Positions 17,058 through 27,225 are shown, numbered from the stretch's first letter. The stretch: DNA of 64,000 bases from Candidatus Thalassolituus haligoni (GCF_041222825.1 NZ_CP139482.1:2697001-2761000), one strand, 5' to 3'. Made by a program: numbers and translations. The notes: generated from the sequence alone by a model not told the origin.

Positions 17058-17172
17058 GGCGGCGTTCCGTAATTCAGACGGGGCAGGAAGGGTGATTCCA
17101 GACAATCAGGCCGCCAGCATGCCATACCCCACACCGCTTGCAACCCGTAACCCAGTCCGTCACAACCCGCGT

Positions 17173-17910
17173 TTACTTCATTTCAAAGCCTTTGGAAAAC
17201 AGGAAATCTTTCATATGAGGGCGCAATTTGTGACTGAACATCGGCCGCAATTGCTGCGACCAGTTGGTTTCCTTGTTATTGCCAGTGCGTTGCTGATAGT
17301 AGGACTGCATAGTCTGATCAAAAGCCGCAACCTGGGCCTCATCCTCACTGCCATTGTAATAATCCTGCTTCAGGATGGTCTCCAGTGGCAAACGCGGTTT
17401 CACCTCCGGCTGCTGATCGGGATACCCCAAACACAAACCAAATACCGGGTAGACATGATCAGGCAACCTCAATAACGCGCTGACGTCTGCCGGGTTATTA
17501 CGCAAACCACCGATATAACAGATCCCCAAGCCGACCGACTCTGCAGCCACCACCAGATTCTGGGCAATCAGAGCGGCATCTATGGTTGCCACCAGCAACT
17601 GCTCCGTCATCCCCGTCACAATCTCTGCTCCAGCGCGTTCTGCCGCTTCGAACGAGCGTTTCATATCGGCACAAAACACCAGAAACTCGGCACAACCGGC
17701 AACATAAGGCTGACCGCCAGACAAGGCCACCAACTGCTCACGGTTGCCCTGATCTACCACCCGAATAATCGAGTAAGCCTGCACATGGTTGGAGGTTGCT
17801 GCACACTGTCCAGCCGCCACCAGCGTATGCAGTAACTCGTCGGTAATCGGTTGATGGGTAAACTTGCGAATGGAACGGTGAGACTTGAGCAAATCGATAA
17901 CCGTGTTCAT
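17173..17910 (-). CDS. nfsA: Oxygen-insensitive NADPH nitroreductase
   Basis: 245 residues, the usual NfsA length. Key stretches: HRSIRKFTHQPI (FMN phosphate binding), AAGQCAATSNHVQAYSI, IDAALIAQNLVVAAESVGLGICYIGG, and FGLCLGYPDQQPEVKPRLP. NfsA is a flavoprotein reducing nitroaromatics, quinones or flavins with NADPH in the cytoplasm. A GAGG ribosome site precedes the ATG at 17910. It is monocistronic. Confidence 0.93.
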   Translation of the reverse strand: MNTVIDLLKSHRSIRKFTHQPITDELLHTLVAAGQCAATSNHVQAYSIIRVVDQGNREQLVALSGGQPYVAGCAEFLVFCADMKRSFEAAERAGAEIVTGMTEQLLVATIDAALIAQNLVVAAESVGLGICYIGGLRNNPADVSALLRLPDHVYPVFGLCLGYPDQQPEVKPRLPLETILKQDYYNGSEDEAQVAAFDQTMQSYYQQRTGNNKETNWSQQLRPMFSHKLRPHMKDFLFSKGFEMK

Positions 17911-18083
17911 ACAACCTCGTGCAGTTCATGAATTTGAACGTAGTTGAACAAATAAAATCACCATTTGCCAATGCCATTAGCTGACCCCATAGATACCACC
18001 CTCATGACTACTGAACCGGGCCTACCATGCCTTTCCAACTCATACACATTGGTAATTGCCCTCCCGGAGCGTTGGAGCGCTAC

Positions 18084-18668
18084 CTAGCACCCTAACGCCA
18101 ATGCCTGTTCCAGGGTGATCAGTTCAGTACTGTCGCGGTTAATTCTGAGAATTTGCCGCCGATTGTGCGACTGGCTGGCACTGATGTGCACCCAGGCCGG
18201 TTGCCCATCGTTGCCGTATTCATGAATCAGTTGGTCTATATCCAGTTCGTGCAAATACATCACCGCTGTCGCAAACAGGTAGAAGTTGGCGGAAGCATCA
18301 GCCCGGATCGAGCGGCCAATGCGATCCCGCACCTTGTGTTCGATGATTCGCCGATAACGGGTATGACGGCTGGACTCCAGAATCTGTGAGGACAATGCAA
18401 CGTCGGCTGCCTGACCGACGACATGCTGGCTGGTTGATTTGCTGCCAATATGGCTGTTCAACAGCTCACAGCGATAACCGCTGTTGATGCTCATCGGGGT
18501 ATCCAGCAAGGTACGTAATGGTTCCAGACTGGAGGTGACCAGGTAACCGAGATTACTCACTACTTGATCGCTGGGAGCGTTTTGTCTTGCCAGCATCTCG
18601 CCGCCTTCCCGCTCAGCGGTTTGGGACACCAGAAACTCGTGCAAAGAAAAATGCTTGCTTAATTGCAT
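18084..18668 (-). CDS. M15-family peptidase (phage endolysin-type D-Ala-D-Ala carboxypeptidase)
   Basis: 194 residues. MQLSKHFSLHEFLVSQTA and INSGYRCELLN are typical of the M15 subfamily; the zinc ligands are H82, D89 (SQHVVGQAADV) and H161 (PAWVHIS). Such enzymes cleave peptidoglycan peptides and are common phage lysis enzymes. There is no signal peptide, so release would depend on a holin, and a holin-like gene lies 12 bp upstream with its stop inside the GGAGG ribosome site of this gene. No other phage genes are nearby. An insertion at residues 97-135 between the zinc ligands is longer than usual. Confidence 0.82.
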   Translation of the reverse strand: MQLSKHFSLHEFLVSQTAEREGGEMLARQNAPSDQVVSNLGYLVTSSLEPLRTLLDTPMSINSGYRCELLNSHIGSKSTSQHVVGQAADVALSSQILESSRHTRYRRIIEHKVRDRIGRSIRADASANFYLFATAVMYLHELDIDQLIHEYGNDGQPAWVHISASQSHNRRQILRINRDSTELITLEQALALGC

Positions 18669-18680
18669 GCTGCCGCCCTC

Positions 18681-19313
18681 CTAGCGCTTGATGTACTTGC
18701 GGACACGAGATGGCAATGCCCGGTCAAGTTCGGCGGCAGTGAAATCCTGTTCGGTGTTTTCTGCCAGTTCAAGCTCAACACCGGCCTGAATAGCCATCTG
18801 ATGAGTCTGCTGCCGTGCCACTTCCATTTCTGCGCTGGCCTGTTGTTTGCGTTCAGAGACCTTGCCGTTGGAGTATTCGGTAATTGCATGCTGCACCGCC
18901 CGACCACCAAACCAGAAGCCAAACACGTATTCAAAAATCGTCCACAGCTGATCTGGTATTTTGTCCAGATTCACCCCAACACGATCCGCAGCTCCCGCTG
19001 AAAACATCAGCAAGGTAATAATGACCACTGCCCATACGGTGATAAAGGGCCGAATCGCCCCGCGCATAAACTGCACCAGCGGGTGAACGTTATCGCCGCT
19101 GCCTTCATACGCCAGCACAAATTCACGAAACTCGCGATCCGGTCGACCTGCCTGATCCAGCAGATACTTGTTCATCTCCAGTTTCCACTGCTCTTTCTGG
19201 GCTTCAAACTCGGCTTTGGTGATTTCTTTTTTATCCGCTGATTCTTTCCATCGAACAATGCTGTCGATGCCTTTGCTGACCAGGTCGGACAATATCGGGA
19301 TAGGGAACGACAT
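18681..19313 (-). CDS. 3TM holin-like protein (GTA/phage lysis type)
   Basis: 210 residues. A charged N-terminal helix (residues 20-60), FVLAYEGSGDNVHPLVQFMRGAIRPFITVWAVVIITLLMFSAGA and a later membrane segment around LWTIFEYVFGFWFGGRAV, then a charged C-terminal tail. This pattern, including the RPFIT-type motif, resembles the 3TM holin family named from gene transfer agents and some prophages. It would open the inner membrane for the M15 peptidase encoded just after it. AAGGAG precedes the ATG at 19313. It lies downstream of the glutamate dehydrogenase gene but behind that gene's terminator. Confidence 0.72.
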   Translation of the reverse strand: MSFPIPILSDLVSKGIDSIVRWKESADKKEITKAEFEAQKEQWKLEMNKYLLDQAGRPDREFREFVLAYEGSGDNVHPLVQFMRGAIRPFITVWAVVIITLLMFSAGAADRVGVNLDKIPDQLWTIFEYVFGFWFGGRAVQHAITEYSNGKVSERKQQASAEMEVARQQTHQMAIQAGVELELAENTEQDFTAAELDRALPSRVRKYIKR

Positions 19314-19484
19314 AACACTCTCCTTGTTTTATTAACGTCAATCCCGCCAGCGATAATCCATGACCCGTTAAGGGTATGACGCTGCCGGGCATTCGAAACT
19401 CGTCGCGACAACAAGATTAAAAGCTTGCGCGCTGCGGAACAAGTCTGCGCTGGCTACCCGAGCATGCGACAGCATAGCCGCCAT

Positions 19485-19515
19485 AAAAAACGACGCCCAA
19501 GTGTCTGGCGCCGTT
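19485..19515 (-). terminator. Rho-independent terminator of the glutamate dehydrogenase gene
   Basis: Read on the minus strand: AACGGCGCC (19515-19507), loop of 9, GGCGTCGTT (19497-19489) with one G-U pair, running into TTTTTT. It begins 25 bp after the stop. Confidence 0.8.
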
Positions 19516-19540
19516 GTAAAGGGATCCGTCCTGCTGCGGG

Positions 19541-22500
19541 TTATTCAGCAGACGAACAGTTGGGCTGGTAGCGGCTGACCTGGGCCAGGTCGAGCAGTTC
19601 GCGCAGGGCGACGGCAATCATGGAGAATTCCAGTGCATCGGCGCTTTTTAGCTCCGTCAGCATACTTTGCCAGCGACCCACCATGATGGTCTGCTCTTCT
19701 TGCCAGCGTTGCAGTGCCGTCTCCATGGTCTCGTCTGCGGTTTTGCTGGCCAGTATGCCAACGGTGAGTGATCGCTGCTGCCAGTCGAGGTCGTCACGCA
19801 GGCTTTCTCTGGCGAGGGCTTCCCAGTGGCTGTTGGTGGGCAAGGTGTTGATTTGCTGCCCTACCCAGTTGAGCGACAGTTGTTCGCCAACATCGAAGTA
19901 GGCCGCTGCCACTTCAGCAAAGGGTCGGCCAGTTTCGGTAGCAGCTTCAATGATGCCGAGTGCGGAGTACAGGTTGACGGCACCGACGGTATAGCTGGCA
20001 AGGTCTTGCGGCACCCCCTGATCAATCCGGGCCTGGTAGCTACGCTGCCAGCGCTCCAGTGACGAGCCACGCAGGATATCGCCGAGATTGGCGGCGATGT
20101 CTTCAACCGCCGGGCCAAAACGCGCTACTTCATTGCTGATCTCGATTGCCGAGCGGCGGTTACGCAGGAACCAGCGGGTGGCTCGCCGTACCAGCCGCAT
20201 CAGTTCCGACATCATGTCTTCCTGGATATCGGTGCCAATCTGATAATCGAGTTCGTTAATTTGTAACCAATGTTTTTCCAGCGCAAAAATGCCTCTGGCG
20301 GCGACGTAGGCGCGGGCAATATCAGCAATACTGGCACCGGTGGATTTATGCAGCCGATGCATAAAGGTGATGCCCATGTAGTTGACCATGTCATTGGCCA
20401 GCTGGGTGGCGATAATCTCCTGACGCAAACGATGCTGCCCCAGTTGCTCACCAAAACGTTCATCCAGTGCCTGCGGAAACGCCGTTTTAAGGATGTCGGC
20501 GACATACGGATCCGCATGAATTTCCGGGCAATTGAGCTGTTCTTTCAGATCAGCCTTGGTGTAGGAGATCAGCACTGACAGTTCCGGCAGGGTCAGCCCG
20601 GAGCCTGAGTTTTTGCGTTCGTTGAGTAACTCGTCGTCGGGGAGAAACTCCAGCGAGCGGTTGAGTTTGCCCTGGCTTTCATAGGCTTTCATCAGGCGGC
20701 TGTACTCGTCAAGGCGCGTCATGCAGTCCTTGTAAGCCAATGAAATGGCCTGGGTCTGACGATAATTGTTACCCAGCACCAGCTGAGCGACCTCGTCGGT
20801 CAACCCCATAAAGATGGCGTTACGCTGCTTGCGGGTGAGGTCGCCGTTGTCGAGTACCTCGTTGAGCATGATCTTGATATTCACTTCGTGGTCGGAGCAA
20901 TCCACGCCACCGGCATTGTCGATAAAGTCGGTGTAACCGGCACCGCCATGTTCGGCAAACTCGATCCGGCCCAACTGGGTCACACCAAGGTTGCCACCTT
21001 CGCCGATCACCTTGGCCCGGACTTCATTACCATTGATTCTCAGGCTGTCGTTGGCCTTGTCGCCGACTTCGGAGTGTCGTTCGCTACTGGCCTTGATATA
21101 GGTGCCGATGCCGCCGTTCCAGATCAGGTCAACCGGTGCCTTGAGGATGACACTGATCAGATCATTAGGAGCCATACGATCCTGGGTAATGCCGAAGCAC
21201 TGTTTCATTGGCAATGAAATGGCAATGTTTTTGGCTGAGCGCAAAAAGACACCACCACCCTTTGAAATCAGCTTGCTGTTGTAATCCGACCAGGATGAAC
21301 GTGGCAGCTCAAACAGACGTTTGCGTTCCGCAAAGCTGCTGACAGTATCCGGTGTCGGATCGATAAAAATATGCAGGTGGTTAAACGCGGCAATCAGACC
21401 GATATGTTCCGACTGCAACATGCCGTTGCCAAACACATCACCGGCCATATCGCCAATACCCACGACGGTAAAGTCCTTCTCTTGCACGTTGTGGCCACGT
21501 TCGCGAAAGTGCCGTTGTACCGAAACCCAGGCACCACGGGCGGTGATGCCCATCTTCTTGTGGTCGTAACCAATGGAACCGCCGGATGCAAACGCATCCC
21601 CCATCCAGAAGCCTCGGCTGACTGCAATTTCGTTGGCAATGTCGGAGAAAGTGGCGGTGCCCTTGTCAGCTGCCACCACCAGATACGGATCATCGCCGTC
21701 GTGGCGCACGACGTGTTCTGGCGGGTAAGCCTTGCCTTCGACCAGGTTGTCGGTGACATCCAGCAACGCGCTGATAAAGGTTTTGTAGCAGTTGATGCCT
21801 TCAGCAATAAAAGCATCCCGACCACCGTCCTTGGGTAACTGCTTGGCCACAAAACCACCTTTGGCCCCCACTGGAACGATAACGGCGTTTTTGACCTGCT
21901 GCGCCTTGACCAGCCCCAGCACTTCGGTACGGAAGTCATCAATACGGTCAGACCAACGCAAGCCGCCTCGGGCAACCTTGCCACCACGCAGGTGGACACC
22001 TTCAATCCTGGGTGAGTAGACAAAGATTTCGAACATCGGCCTTGGCAACGGCATTTCGCTGATCAGCGCGGGATTCATCTTCAGTGCAATATAGGGTTTT
22101 ACCAGCCCGTCATCACCCTGTTGAAAAAAGTTGGTGCGCAGGGTCGCCTTGATCAGTTCGCAATAACGCCGGATGGTGCGGTCTTCGTTGAGCTGACGCA
22201 CATCGTCCAGGCTATCGAGTATCTGCTGTTCAAGGCTGGCAGTATCCGCTTGACGTTGCTCCTCACTGCTGTTGTCCAGGCCAAAGCGGGTATGAAAGAG
22301 TTTCACCAGTAACGTACTGACAGGAATATAACTGCACAGGGTCTCGGCAATATAGGACTCGGAGATACCAAAACGAATCTGTTTCATATAGCGGGCATAA
22401 GCGCGCAGCAGGGCAATATCTTTCCAGCCCAGCTGGCCACCCAGAACCAGACGATTAAAGGCATCGTTCTCGGAACGGCCTTCCCAGGTGGCCCGAAAAG

Positions 22501-24376
22501 AGTCCTGAAACAGGGCTTTGACATCGGTAATACTGATGCTGTCAGACAGCGTGTATTGCAGCAAGAAGTTATGAATCCATACCACTTCACCACTCTGGCA
22601 GACAATCTCATACGGGTGTTCTCCCAGCACCCGCAAACCGAGGTTTTCCAGCACTGGAATCACGTCAGACAGCGGCAGAATAGAACCGCGATGGAACAGT
22701 TTGAAGCGCAGGTGATCATTGTCTTCTTCCAGCTCGCGATAAAAACTCATCGCCAGCTGGCCTTGCTCCTGCTTCAGCAAGGATTCCATATGTTGAATGT
22801 CGGCGACGGCAGTTCGAGCGCCAAAGCTTTCCCGATACCCGGCCGGAAAGGCGCTGCGATAATCGTGGAATTGGCGGTTGCCCAGTTCTTCACCGACCTG
22901 TTCAATCAGGGCATCGTGCAAATCATCCGGCCAGGAACGCACCACCTGGCGGATTTTCTGCGCCACCATGACTTCGTCGAAGCTGTTGTCGCGATCCGGG
23001 TCAAGGCGCAAGGTATACTGCGCCCGCGCCAGCACCGATTCGGAAAAATAGGTGGTGGATTCGATATCCAGCGGTTCGAACTCAAGCCGCAATACCCCTT
23101 CAATACGCTGGCGTAACTCGGTGTTGTAAATATCACGCGGTACATACACCAGACAGGAGACAAACTTGCTGTAGGTATCGCGACGCAGATAAACCCGAGT
23201 CTGACGCCGCTCCTGGATATTCAAAATACTGATGGCGGTTTTATAGAGCTGCTCGACCGACGACTGAAACAGCTCATCACGCGGGTACACTTCCAGAATC
23301 CGGTTCAGTTCCTTACCGTTATGACTGACCGGATTAAAATTGGCCTGATCCCGTACCTGTGCCAGTTTGTTACGTACAATCGGGATGTTATTGGGGGTTT
23401 CGATATACACCATTGAGGTATACAGACCCATAAAACGCACACCACCGATTACCTCGCCAGCATCGTTGTAGCGCTTGACCACAACATAGTCCGGATAGGC
23501 CGGACGGTGCACCCGGCTGCGGACACCGGATTTCATAAAACTCACCGGGCTGGTGCCGGTGATAAAATCGTGAATATCGGCAGGCAGATCCTGTAATTTC
23601 AAGCGTGTACGGTCGGCCTTTTTATGGAACCGGAATGTACCCAGATCCTGTTCGCCGTCACGCACGACAAATTCGTTATCACCTTCCCGCTCAAAGTGAA
23701 ACTCATCCGAAGCCAGGAAGGTAAAATGATTCCCCCCCAGCCAGCGCATAAAGGCCAGAGCTTCTGCTATTCCTTCCACCTGAACAGTCGCCAGATGCTG
23801 GCTGACCTCGTCGGCACGACGGGTAATGGCAGTAAAATCTTCCACACAACAACGCACCTCTTCCAGCACCGAATGCAGCGACTCGGTCAATTGCTGCAAC
23901 ACGTCCTTGTCGGAGTGATGATCGAACTCAATATAAATAATCGCTTCCGGCAACTTGCCCTTGCCCGGTTTACGCCAGTCTGTTTCGGCTTGCAGATGAC
24001 CATCACGGTCGCGGGTCGCGTGCAGAACACAGTACTGGATGGCATGTAAAGACATCTGACGGGCGTTCAGCTGCATTCGCACCGAATCCACCAGAAATGG
24101 AACGTCCTCGCACACCACTTCAACGACGGTGTGTAACGACTGCCAGCCATGGTTTTCATGATCCGGATTAAATACCCGTACCTTCACCTCGTGGGGGTGG
24201 CGCTGCTGGATAAAATGCCAGCTCGACAGGGTGGCTCCATACACATCCGCTACCGGGCGGGCGAGCAATTCATCAACGGGAGCATTAGCGTAATAGGTGT
24301 CCGCAAAACGGCGCAAGATGTTGGCTTGAGCGGGGGTATTGCGGTCAGTAATGATGTTGTGCAGAGCAGTAAGCAT
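19541..24376 (-). CDS. gdhB: NAD-specific glutamate dehydrogenase, large (about 180 kDa) class
   Basis: 1611 residues, the size of the large tetrameric NAD-GDH of Pseudomonas and Streptomyces. The N-terminal 700 residues hold ACT-like regulatory regions (DVPFLVDSVRMQLNAR; RRQTRVYLRRDTYSKF). The catalytic core follows with GGLRWSDR, KNAVIVPVGAKGGFV (catalytic Lys) and GGIGTYIKAS, then the NAD domain with VIGEGGNLGVTQ. It deaminates glutamate to 2-oxoglutarate with NAD, a catabolic role, usually under allosteric control by amino acids. The gene is uninterrupted, has its own terminator, and is divergent from the MoxR operon. Confidence 0.96.
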   Translation of the reverse strand: MLTALHNIITDRNTPAQANILRRFADTYYANAPVDELLARPVADVYGATLSSWHFIQQRHPHEVKVRVFNPDHENHGWQSLHTVVEVVCEDVPFLVDSVRMQLNARQMSLHAIQYCVLHATRDRDGHLQAETDWRKPGKGKLPEAIIYIEFDHHSDKDVLQQLTESLHSVLEEVRCCVEDFTAITRRADEVSQHLATVQVEGIAEALAFMRWLGGNHFTFLASDEFHFEREGDNEFVVRDGEQDLGTFRFHKKADRTRLKLQDLPADIHDFITGTSPVSFMKSGVRSRVHRPAYPDYVVVKRYNDAGEVIGGVRFMGLYTSMVYIETPNNIPIVRNKLAQVRDQANFNPVSHNGKELNRILEVYPRDELFQSSVEQLYKTAISILNIQERRQTRVYLRRDTYSKFVSCLVYVPRDIYNTELRQRIEGVLRLEFEPLDIESTTYFSESVLARAQYTLRLDPDRDNSFDEVMVAQKIRQVVRSWPDDLHDALIEQVGEELGNRQFHDYRSAFPAGYRESFGARTAVADIQHMESLLKQEQGQLAMSFYRELEEDNDHLRFKLFHRGSILPLSDVIPVLENLGLRVLGEHPYEIVCQSGEVVWIHNFLLQYTLSDSISITDVKALFQDSFRATWEGRSENDAFNRLVLGGQLGWKDIALLRAYARYMKQIRFGISESYIAETLCSYIPVSTLLVKLFHTRFGLDNSSEEQRQADTASLEQQILDSLDDVRQLNEDRTIRRYCELIKATLRTNFFQQGDDGLVKPYIALKMNPALISEMPLPRPMFEIFVYSPRIEGVHLRGGKVARGGLRWSDRIDDFRTEVLGLVKAQQVKNAVIVPVGAKGGFVAKQLPKDGGRDAFIAEGINCYKTFISALLDVTDNLVEGKAYPPEHVVRHDGDDPYLVVAADKGTATFSDIANEIAVSRGFWMGDAFASGGSIGYDHKKMGITARGAWVSVQRHFRERGHNVQEKDFTVVGIGDMAGDVFGNGMLQSEHIGLIAAFNHLHIFIDPTPDTVSSFAERKRLFELPRSSWSDYNSKLISKGGGVFLRSAKNIAISLPMKQCFGITQDRMAPNDLISVILKAPVDLIWNGGIGTYIKASSERHSEVGDKANDSLRINGNEVRAKVIGEGGNLGVTQLGRIEFAEHGGAGYTDFIDNAGGVDCSDHEVNIKIMLNEVLDNGDLTRKQRNAIFMGLTDEVAQLVLGNNYRQTQAISLAYKDCMTRLDEYSRLMKAYESQGKLNRSLEFLPDDELLNERKNSGSGLTLPELSVLISYTKADLKEQLNCPEIHADPYVADILKTAFPQALDERFGEQLGQHRLRQEIIATQLANDMVNYMGITFMHRLHKSTGASIADIARAYVAARGIFALEKHWLQINELDYQIGTDIQEDMMSELMRLVRRATRWFLRNRRSAIEISNEVARFGPAVEDIAANLGDILRGSSLERWQRSYQARIDQGVPQDLASYTVGAVNLYSALGIIEAATETGRPFAEVAAAYFDVGEQLSLNWVGQQINTLPTNSHWEALARESLRDDLDWQQRSLTVGILASKTADETMETALQRWQEEQTIMVGRWQSMLTELKSADALEFSMIAVALRELLDLAQVSRYQPNCSSAE

Positions 24377-24598
24377 GATAGGCGTCCGATCAAATCGACA
24401 TGTTTATTCAAGAGTAGCAGTGCTGGCGGTTATTTTCGTGACACGCTGACAAGTTACCACACCATGCCGGAATCAATTCTCCAACGAAAGCTTGAACTTA
24501 GTTCATCCGCCCCCATCTGAGCGTCAGTCCAGCCCACTATCGCCGGTGGCAGATGGCTGCTCCGATGGCTTAAAAATGTAACATGACAGGAACATTCC

Positions 24599-25558
24599 AT
24601 GACCCAGCAAGAAGGATTTCAACGTCTTCGTACCGCCTTGCAAAGCCGGATTATTGGCCAGCCTCATCTGGTTGATCGTTTACTGATCGCACTGCTCAGC
24701 GACGGACACCTGTTAGTTGAAGGCGCTCCCGGGCTGGCCAAAACCAAGGCCATCAATGCGTTGTCCCAGAACATGGAAGGCGATTTCAAACGTATCCAGT
24801 TTACCCCCGACTTGCTGCCAGGGGACATCACCGGCACTGAAATCTATCGCCCCGAACACCACAATTTTGAATTCCAGCCCGGGCCGGTTTTCCACAACCT
24901 GATTCTGGCGGATGAGATTAACCGGGCACCGGCCAAGGTGCAGAGCGCCTTGCTGGAAGCCATGGCCGAACGTCAGGTGACGGTTGCCGGTGTCACCCGA
25001 CCCTTACCGCCCCTGTTTCTGGTAATGGCGACCCAAAACCCGATTGAGCAAGAAGGCACCTATCCACTGCCCGAAGCCCAGCTCGACCGCTTTACCATGC
25101 ATGTCCGTATTGATTACCCTGATGCCGATGCCGAATTAAAAATTCTGCGACTGGCCCGTGGCGAAGCCATCGACAGCACAGCAGAACCGCTGAAAATGCT
25201 GACCCAAGAAGATATTTTTGCTGCCCGCCAGCAGGCCCTGGCGTTGCATATGAGCGAAGCAGTAGAGCAGTACATTGTGCAGCTGATTATGGCAAGCCGG
25301 GATCCGGGCCGTTATAACACCGAACTGGCCAACTGGATCGAATACGGCGCCAGCCCCCGTGGCACCATTGCACTGGAGCGCTGTGCCCGTAGCCACGCCT
25401 GGCTATCCGGTCGTGATTACGTCAGCCCGGACGATGTACAAGCAGTCGTACACGATGTACTGCGTCATCGCCTGCTGCTGAGTTTTGAAGCAGAAGCCAG
25501 CGGTAAAACAACCGATCAGGTGATAGACACTCTGCTGTCGCTGGTTCCCGTGCTCTGA
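24599..25558 (+). CDS. MoxR-family AAA ATPase
   Basis: 319 residues. Walker A GAPGLAKTK near residue 40, Walker B ILADEINRAP, sensor 1 ATQNPIEQEGTYPLPEAQLDRF, and the C-terminal lid RHRLLLSFEAEASG. MoxR ATPases act as chaperones for partners with VWA domains, here the BatA and BatB/C proteins of the same operon. GGA upstream serves as ribosome site. It is first of six tightly packed genes and divergent from gdhB. Confidence 0.95.
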   Translation: MTQQEGFQRLRTALQSRIIGQPHLVDRLLIALLSDGHLLVEGAPGLAKTKAINALSQNMEGDFKRIQFTPDLLPGDITGTEIYRPEHHNFEFQPGPVFHNLILADEINRAPAKVQSALLEAMAERQVTVAGVTRPLPPLFLVMATQNPIEQEGTYPLPEAQLDRFTMHVRIDYPDADAELKILRLARGEAIDSTAEPLKMLTQEDIFAARQQALALHMSEAVEQYIVQLIMASRDPGRYNTELANWIEYGASPRGTIALERCARSHAWLSGRDYVSPDDVQAVVHDVLRHRLLLSFEAEASGKTTDQVIDTLLSLVPVL

Positions 25559-25571
25559 CAGGCGACCACTC

Positions 25572-26591
25572 ATGAGCTACCCAACCGACCAGACCCTGAA
25601 CCTGTTCCATCATGGCAGTCAGTTTGATCCTGCACGGCTGACCCGTCTCAGTCAGCTAGCCCGGCGCGTGCCATTACGCAAACAGAAACGGGTACTCAGC
25701 ACCCGGGCAGGCAACCACTTGTCCAGCGTCAGAGGGCGCGGTCTGGACTATGCTGAAAATCGCCAGTATTTGCCCGGTGATGATATTCGGTCGATGGATT
25801 GGCGCGTGACTGCCCGTACCGGCAGCCCTCATATCAAGGTCTACCAGGAAGAAAAAGAACGCCCCGTACTGTTGGTGACCGATTTACGCGCCAGCATGAA
25901 TTTTGGCAGCCGCCGGACACTCAAGCAGCTATTGGCCGCCGATCTCACCGCCCTGTTGGGCTGGGCCACCATTGCCGAAGGCAATCGCCTTGGGGCATTG
26001 ATATTTAATGACGACCAGGAGCTGGATCTACGTCCGAAGCCTGGCAACAAGCAACAGCTGCAGGTCATTAATGGCCTGGCCACCCTTTACGACAAGCGAC
26101 CTCCGGGGAGCCGGGAACCAGCGTTGTCAGCCGCATCTTCGCTAACGGCCAGGCAAGACCGTCCGGCCAACAGGCCCTCGTCACAACAGCGCATGACCGA
26201 CATTTGTCTGCATCTGCGCCGCATCGCCAAACCGGGAACCAGCATCTACTTTATCAGCGACTGGCACGGCATGAATGCTGACGCCGAAGCCCAGCTGTTT
26301 GACCTCAGTCGCCACTGCGATCTGACCGCGATGCAGATATACGATCCGCTCGAAGCCCGCTTGCCTGCCAACGGCTGGCTGACGCTCAGCGATGGCCAGC
26401 GGCGCGATCTGATCAACAGTTCATCGCAGCAGCAGCAACACGACCATCAGCACCGGTTTGAGCAGCAACAACAACGCTTGCAACAGCACATGATGCGGTT
26501 GCGTATGCCACTGCTGACCATTTCAACCGCCGATGATCCGTTACGGGCCTTGCTCTCCGGGCTTGGCCTGACCACGGCAACAGGAGGATAA
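25572..26591 (+). CDS. DUF58 protein
   Basis: 339 residues with the DUF58 core YLPGDDIRSMDWRVTARTGSPHIKVYQEEKERPVLLVTDLRASM, where D-L-R-A-S resembles a VWA metal site. A glutamine/histidine-rich stretch (residues 275-305) precedes the C-terminus. DUF58 proteins always accompany MoxR and Bat genes and probably bridge the ATPase to membrane VWA proteins. It starts 13 bp after moxR and ends 1 bp before the next gene. Confidence 0.93.
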   Translation: MSYPTDQTLNLFHHGSQFDPARLTRLSQLARRVPLRKQKRVLSTRAGNHLSSVRGRGLDYAENRQYLPGDDIRSMDWRVTARTGSPHIKVYQEEKERPVLLVTDLRASMNFGSRRTLKQLLAADLTALLGWATIAEGNRLGALIFNDDQELDLRPKPGNKQQLQVINGLATLYDKRPPGSREPALSAASSLTARQDRPANRPSSQQRMTDICLHLRRIAKPGTSIYFISDWHGMNADAEAQLFDLSRHCDLTAMQIYDPLEARLPANGWLTLSDGQRRDLINSSSQQQQHDHQHRFEQQQQRLQQHMMRLRMPLLTISTADDPLRALLSGLGLTTATGG

Positions 26592-26592
26592 A

Positions 26593-27225
26593 ATGGCCAC
26601 CCATCCCGTCCCACACCCTGCCACTGCCGCACCGGCACAACTGCCACTGGCGGATATACATTTACCCGACCCGGTGTCTGGCTGGCCCGCTCTCGGTTGG
26701 TGGCTGCTGGGTGTTGCCGTGCTGATGGCGCTGGCTGCGGCATGTTATGTTGGTTATTTGCGCCTCTGGCTGCCCTGGCAACAACGGCGACAAACCCGCG
26801 CCTATTGCCAGTCCTTACAAACCCGTTTGCAACAAGCCAGAACAGAATGGCTGCAGCAGCGCCAGACCGACCGTTATCTACTGACTCTGCAAGCGACGTT
26901 GAAACTCTGGTGTCAACGCTACGCCCCGCAAGCAACAACCCTGCACGGCGACGACTGGCTGGCATTTTTGCAGCGCTGCTATCCCAACCACGATTTTGAT
27001 GACAATAGCCGTCGGTTGCTGCAACACGGGCACTACGCACTGCTGGCGAATATCGACGATCAACAGCTGGAAACCTTGCATCAAAGCATGCTCAATTGGC
27101 TGGTCGAAGCCACTGTCATACCCACTACACCCACTACACCCACTACACCCACTACACCAGTAATGCCATCATCCAACTCCGTCACAACGGCACACGTCAT
27201 TCAGCAACAGGAACCACAATCATGA
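26593..27225 (+). CDS. DUF4381 single-pass membrane protein of the Bat operon
   Basis: 210 residues. LADIHLPDPVSGWPALGWWLLGVAVLMALAAACYVGYLRLWLPW includes the one membrane helix (about 35-60), and the motif DIHLP-P-WP is the hallmark of DUF4381. A basic cytoplasmic domain with WLAFLQRCYPNHDF follows. The end of the protein is a Thr-Pro repeat (PTTPTTPTTPTTP) made by a 9-bp tandem repeat. GGAGG precedes the start at 26593; the stop overlaps the BatA start by ATGA. Confidence 0.88.
   Translation: MATHPVPHPATAAPAQLPLADIHLPDPVSGWPALGWWLLGVAVLMALAAACYVGYLRLWLPWQQRRQTRAYCQSLQTRLQQARTEWLQQRQTDRYLLTLQATLKLWCQRYAPQATTLHGDDWLAFLQRCYPNHDFDDNSRRLLQHGHYALLANIDDQQLETLHQSMLNWLVEATVIPTTPTTPTTPTTPVMPSSNSVTTAHVIQQQEPQS
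27120..27157. repeat. Tandem repeat, 9-bp unit (CCCACTACA) x4
   Basis: Four copies at 27121-27156 plus a partial copy within the 3' end of the DUF4381 gene. They encode Pro-Thr-Thr repeats. Being a multiple of three, copy number changes would not shift the frame. Confidence 0.9.
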
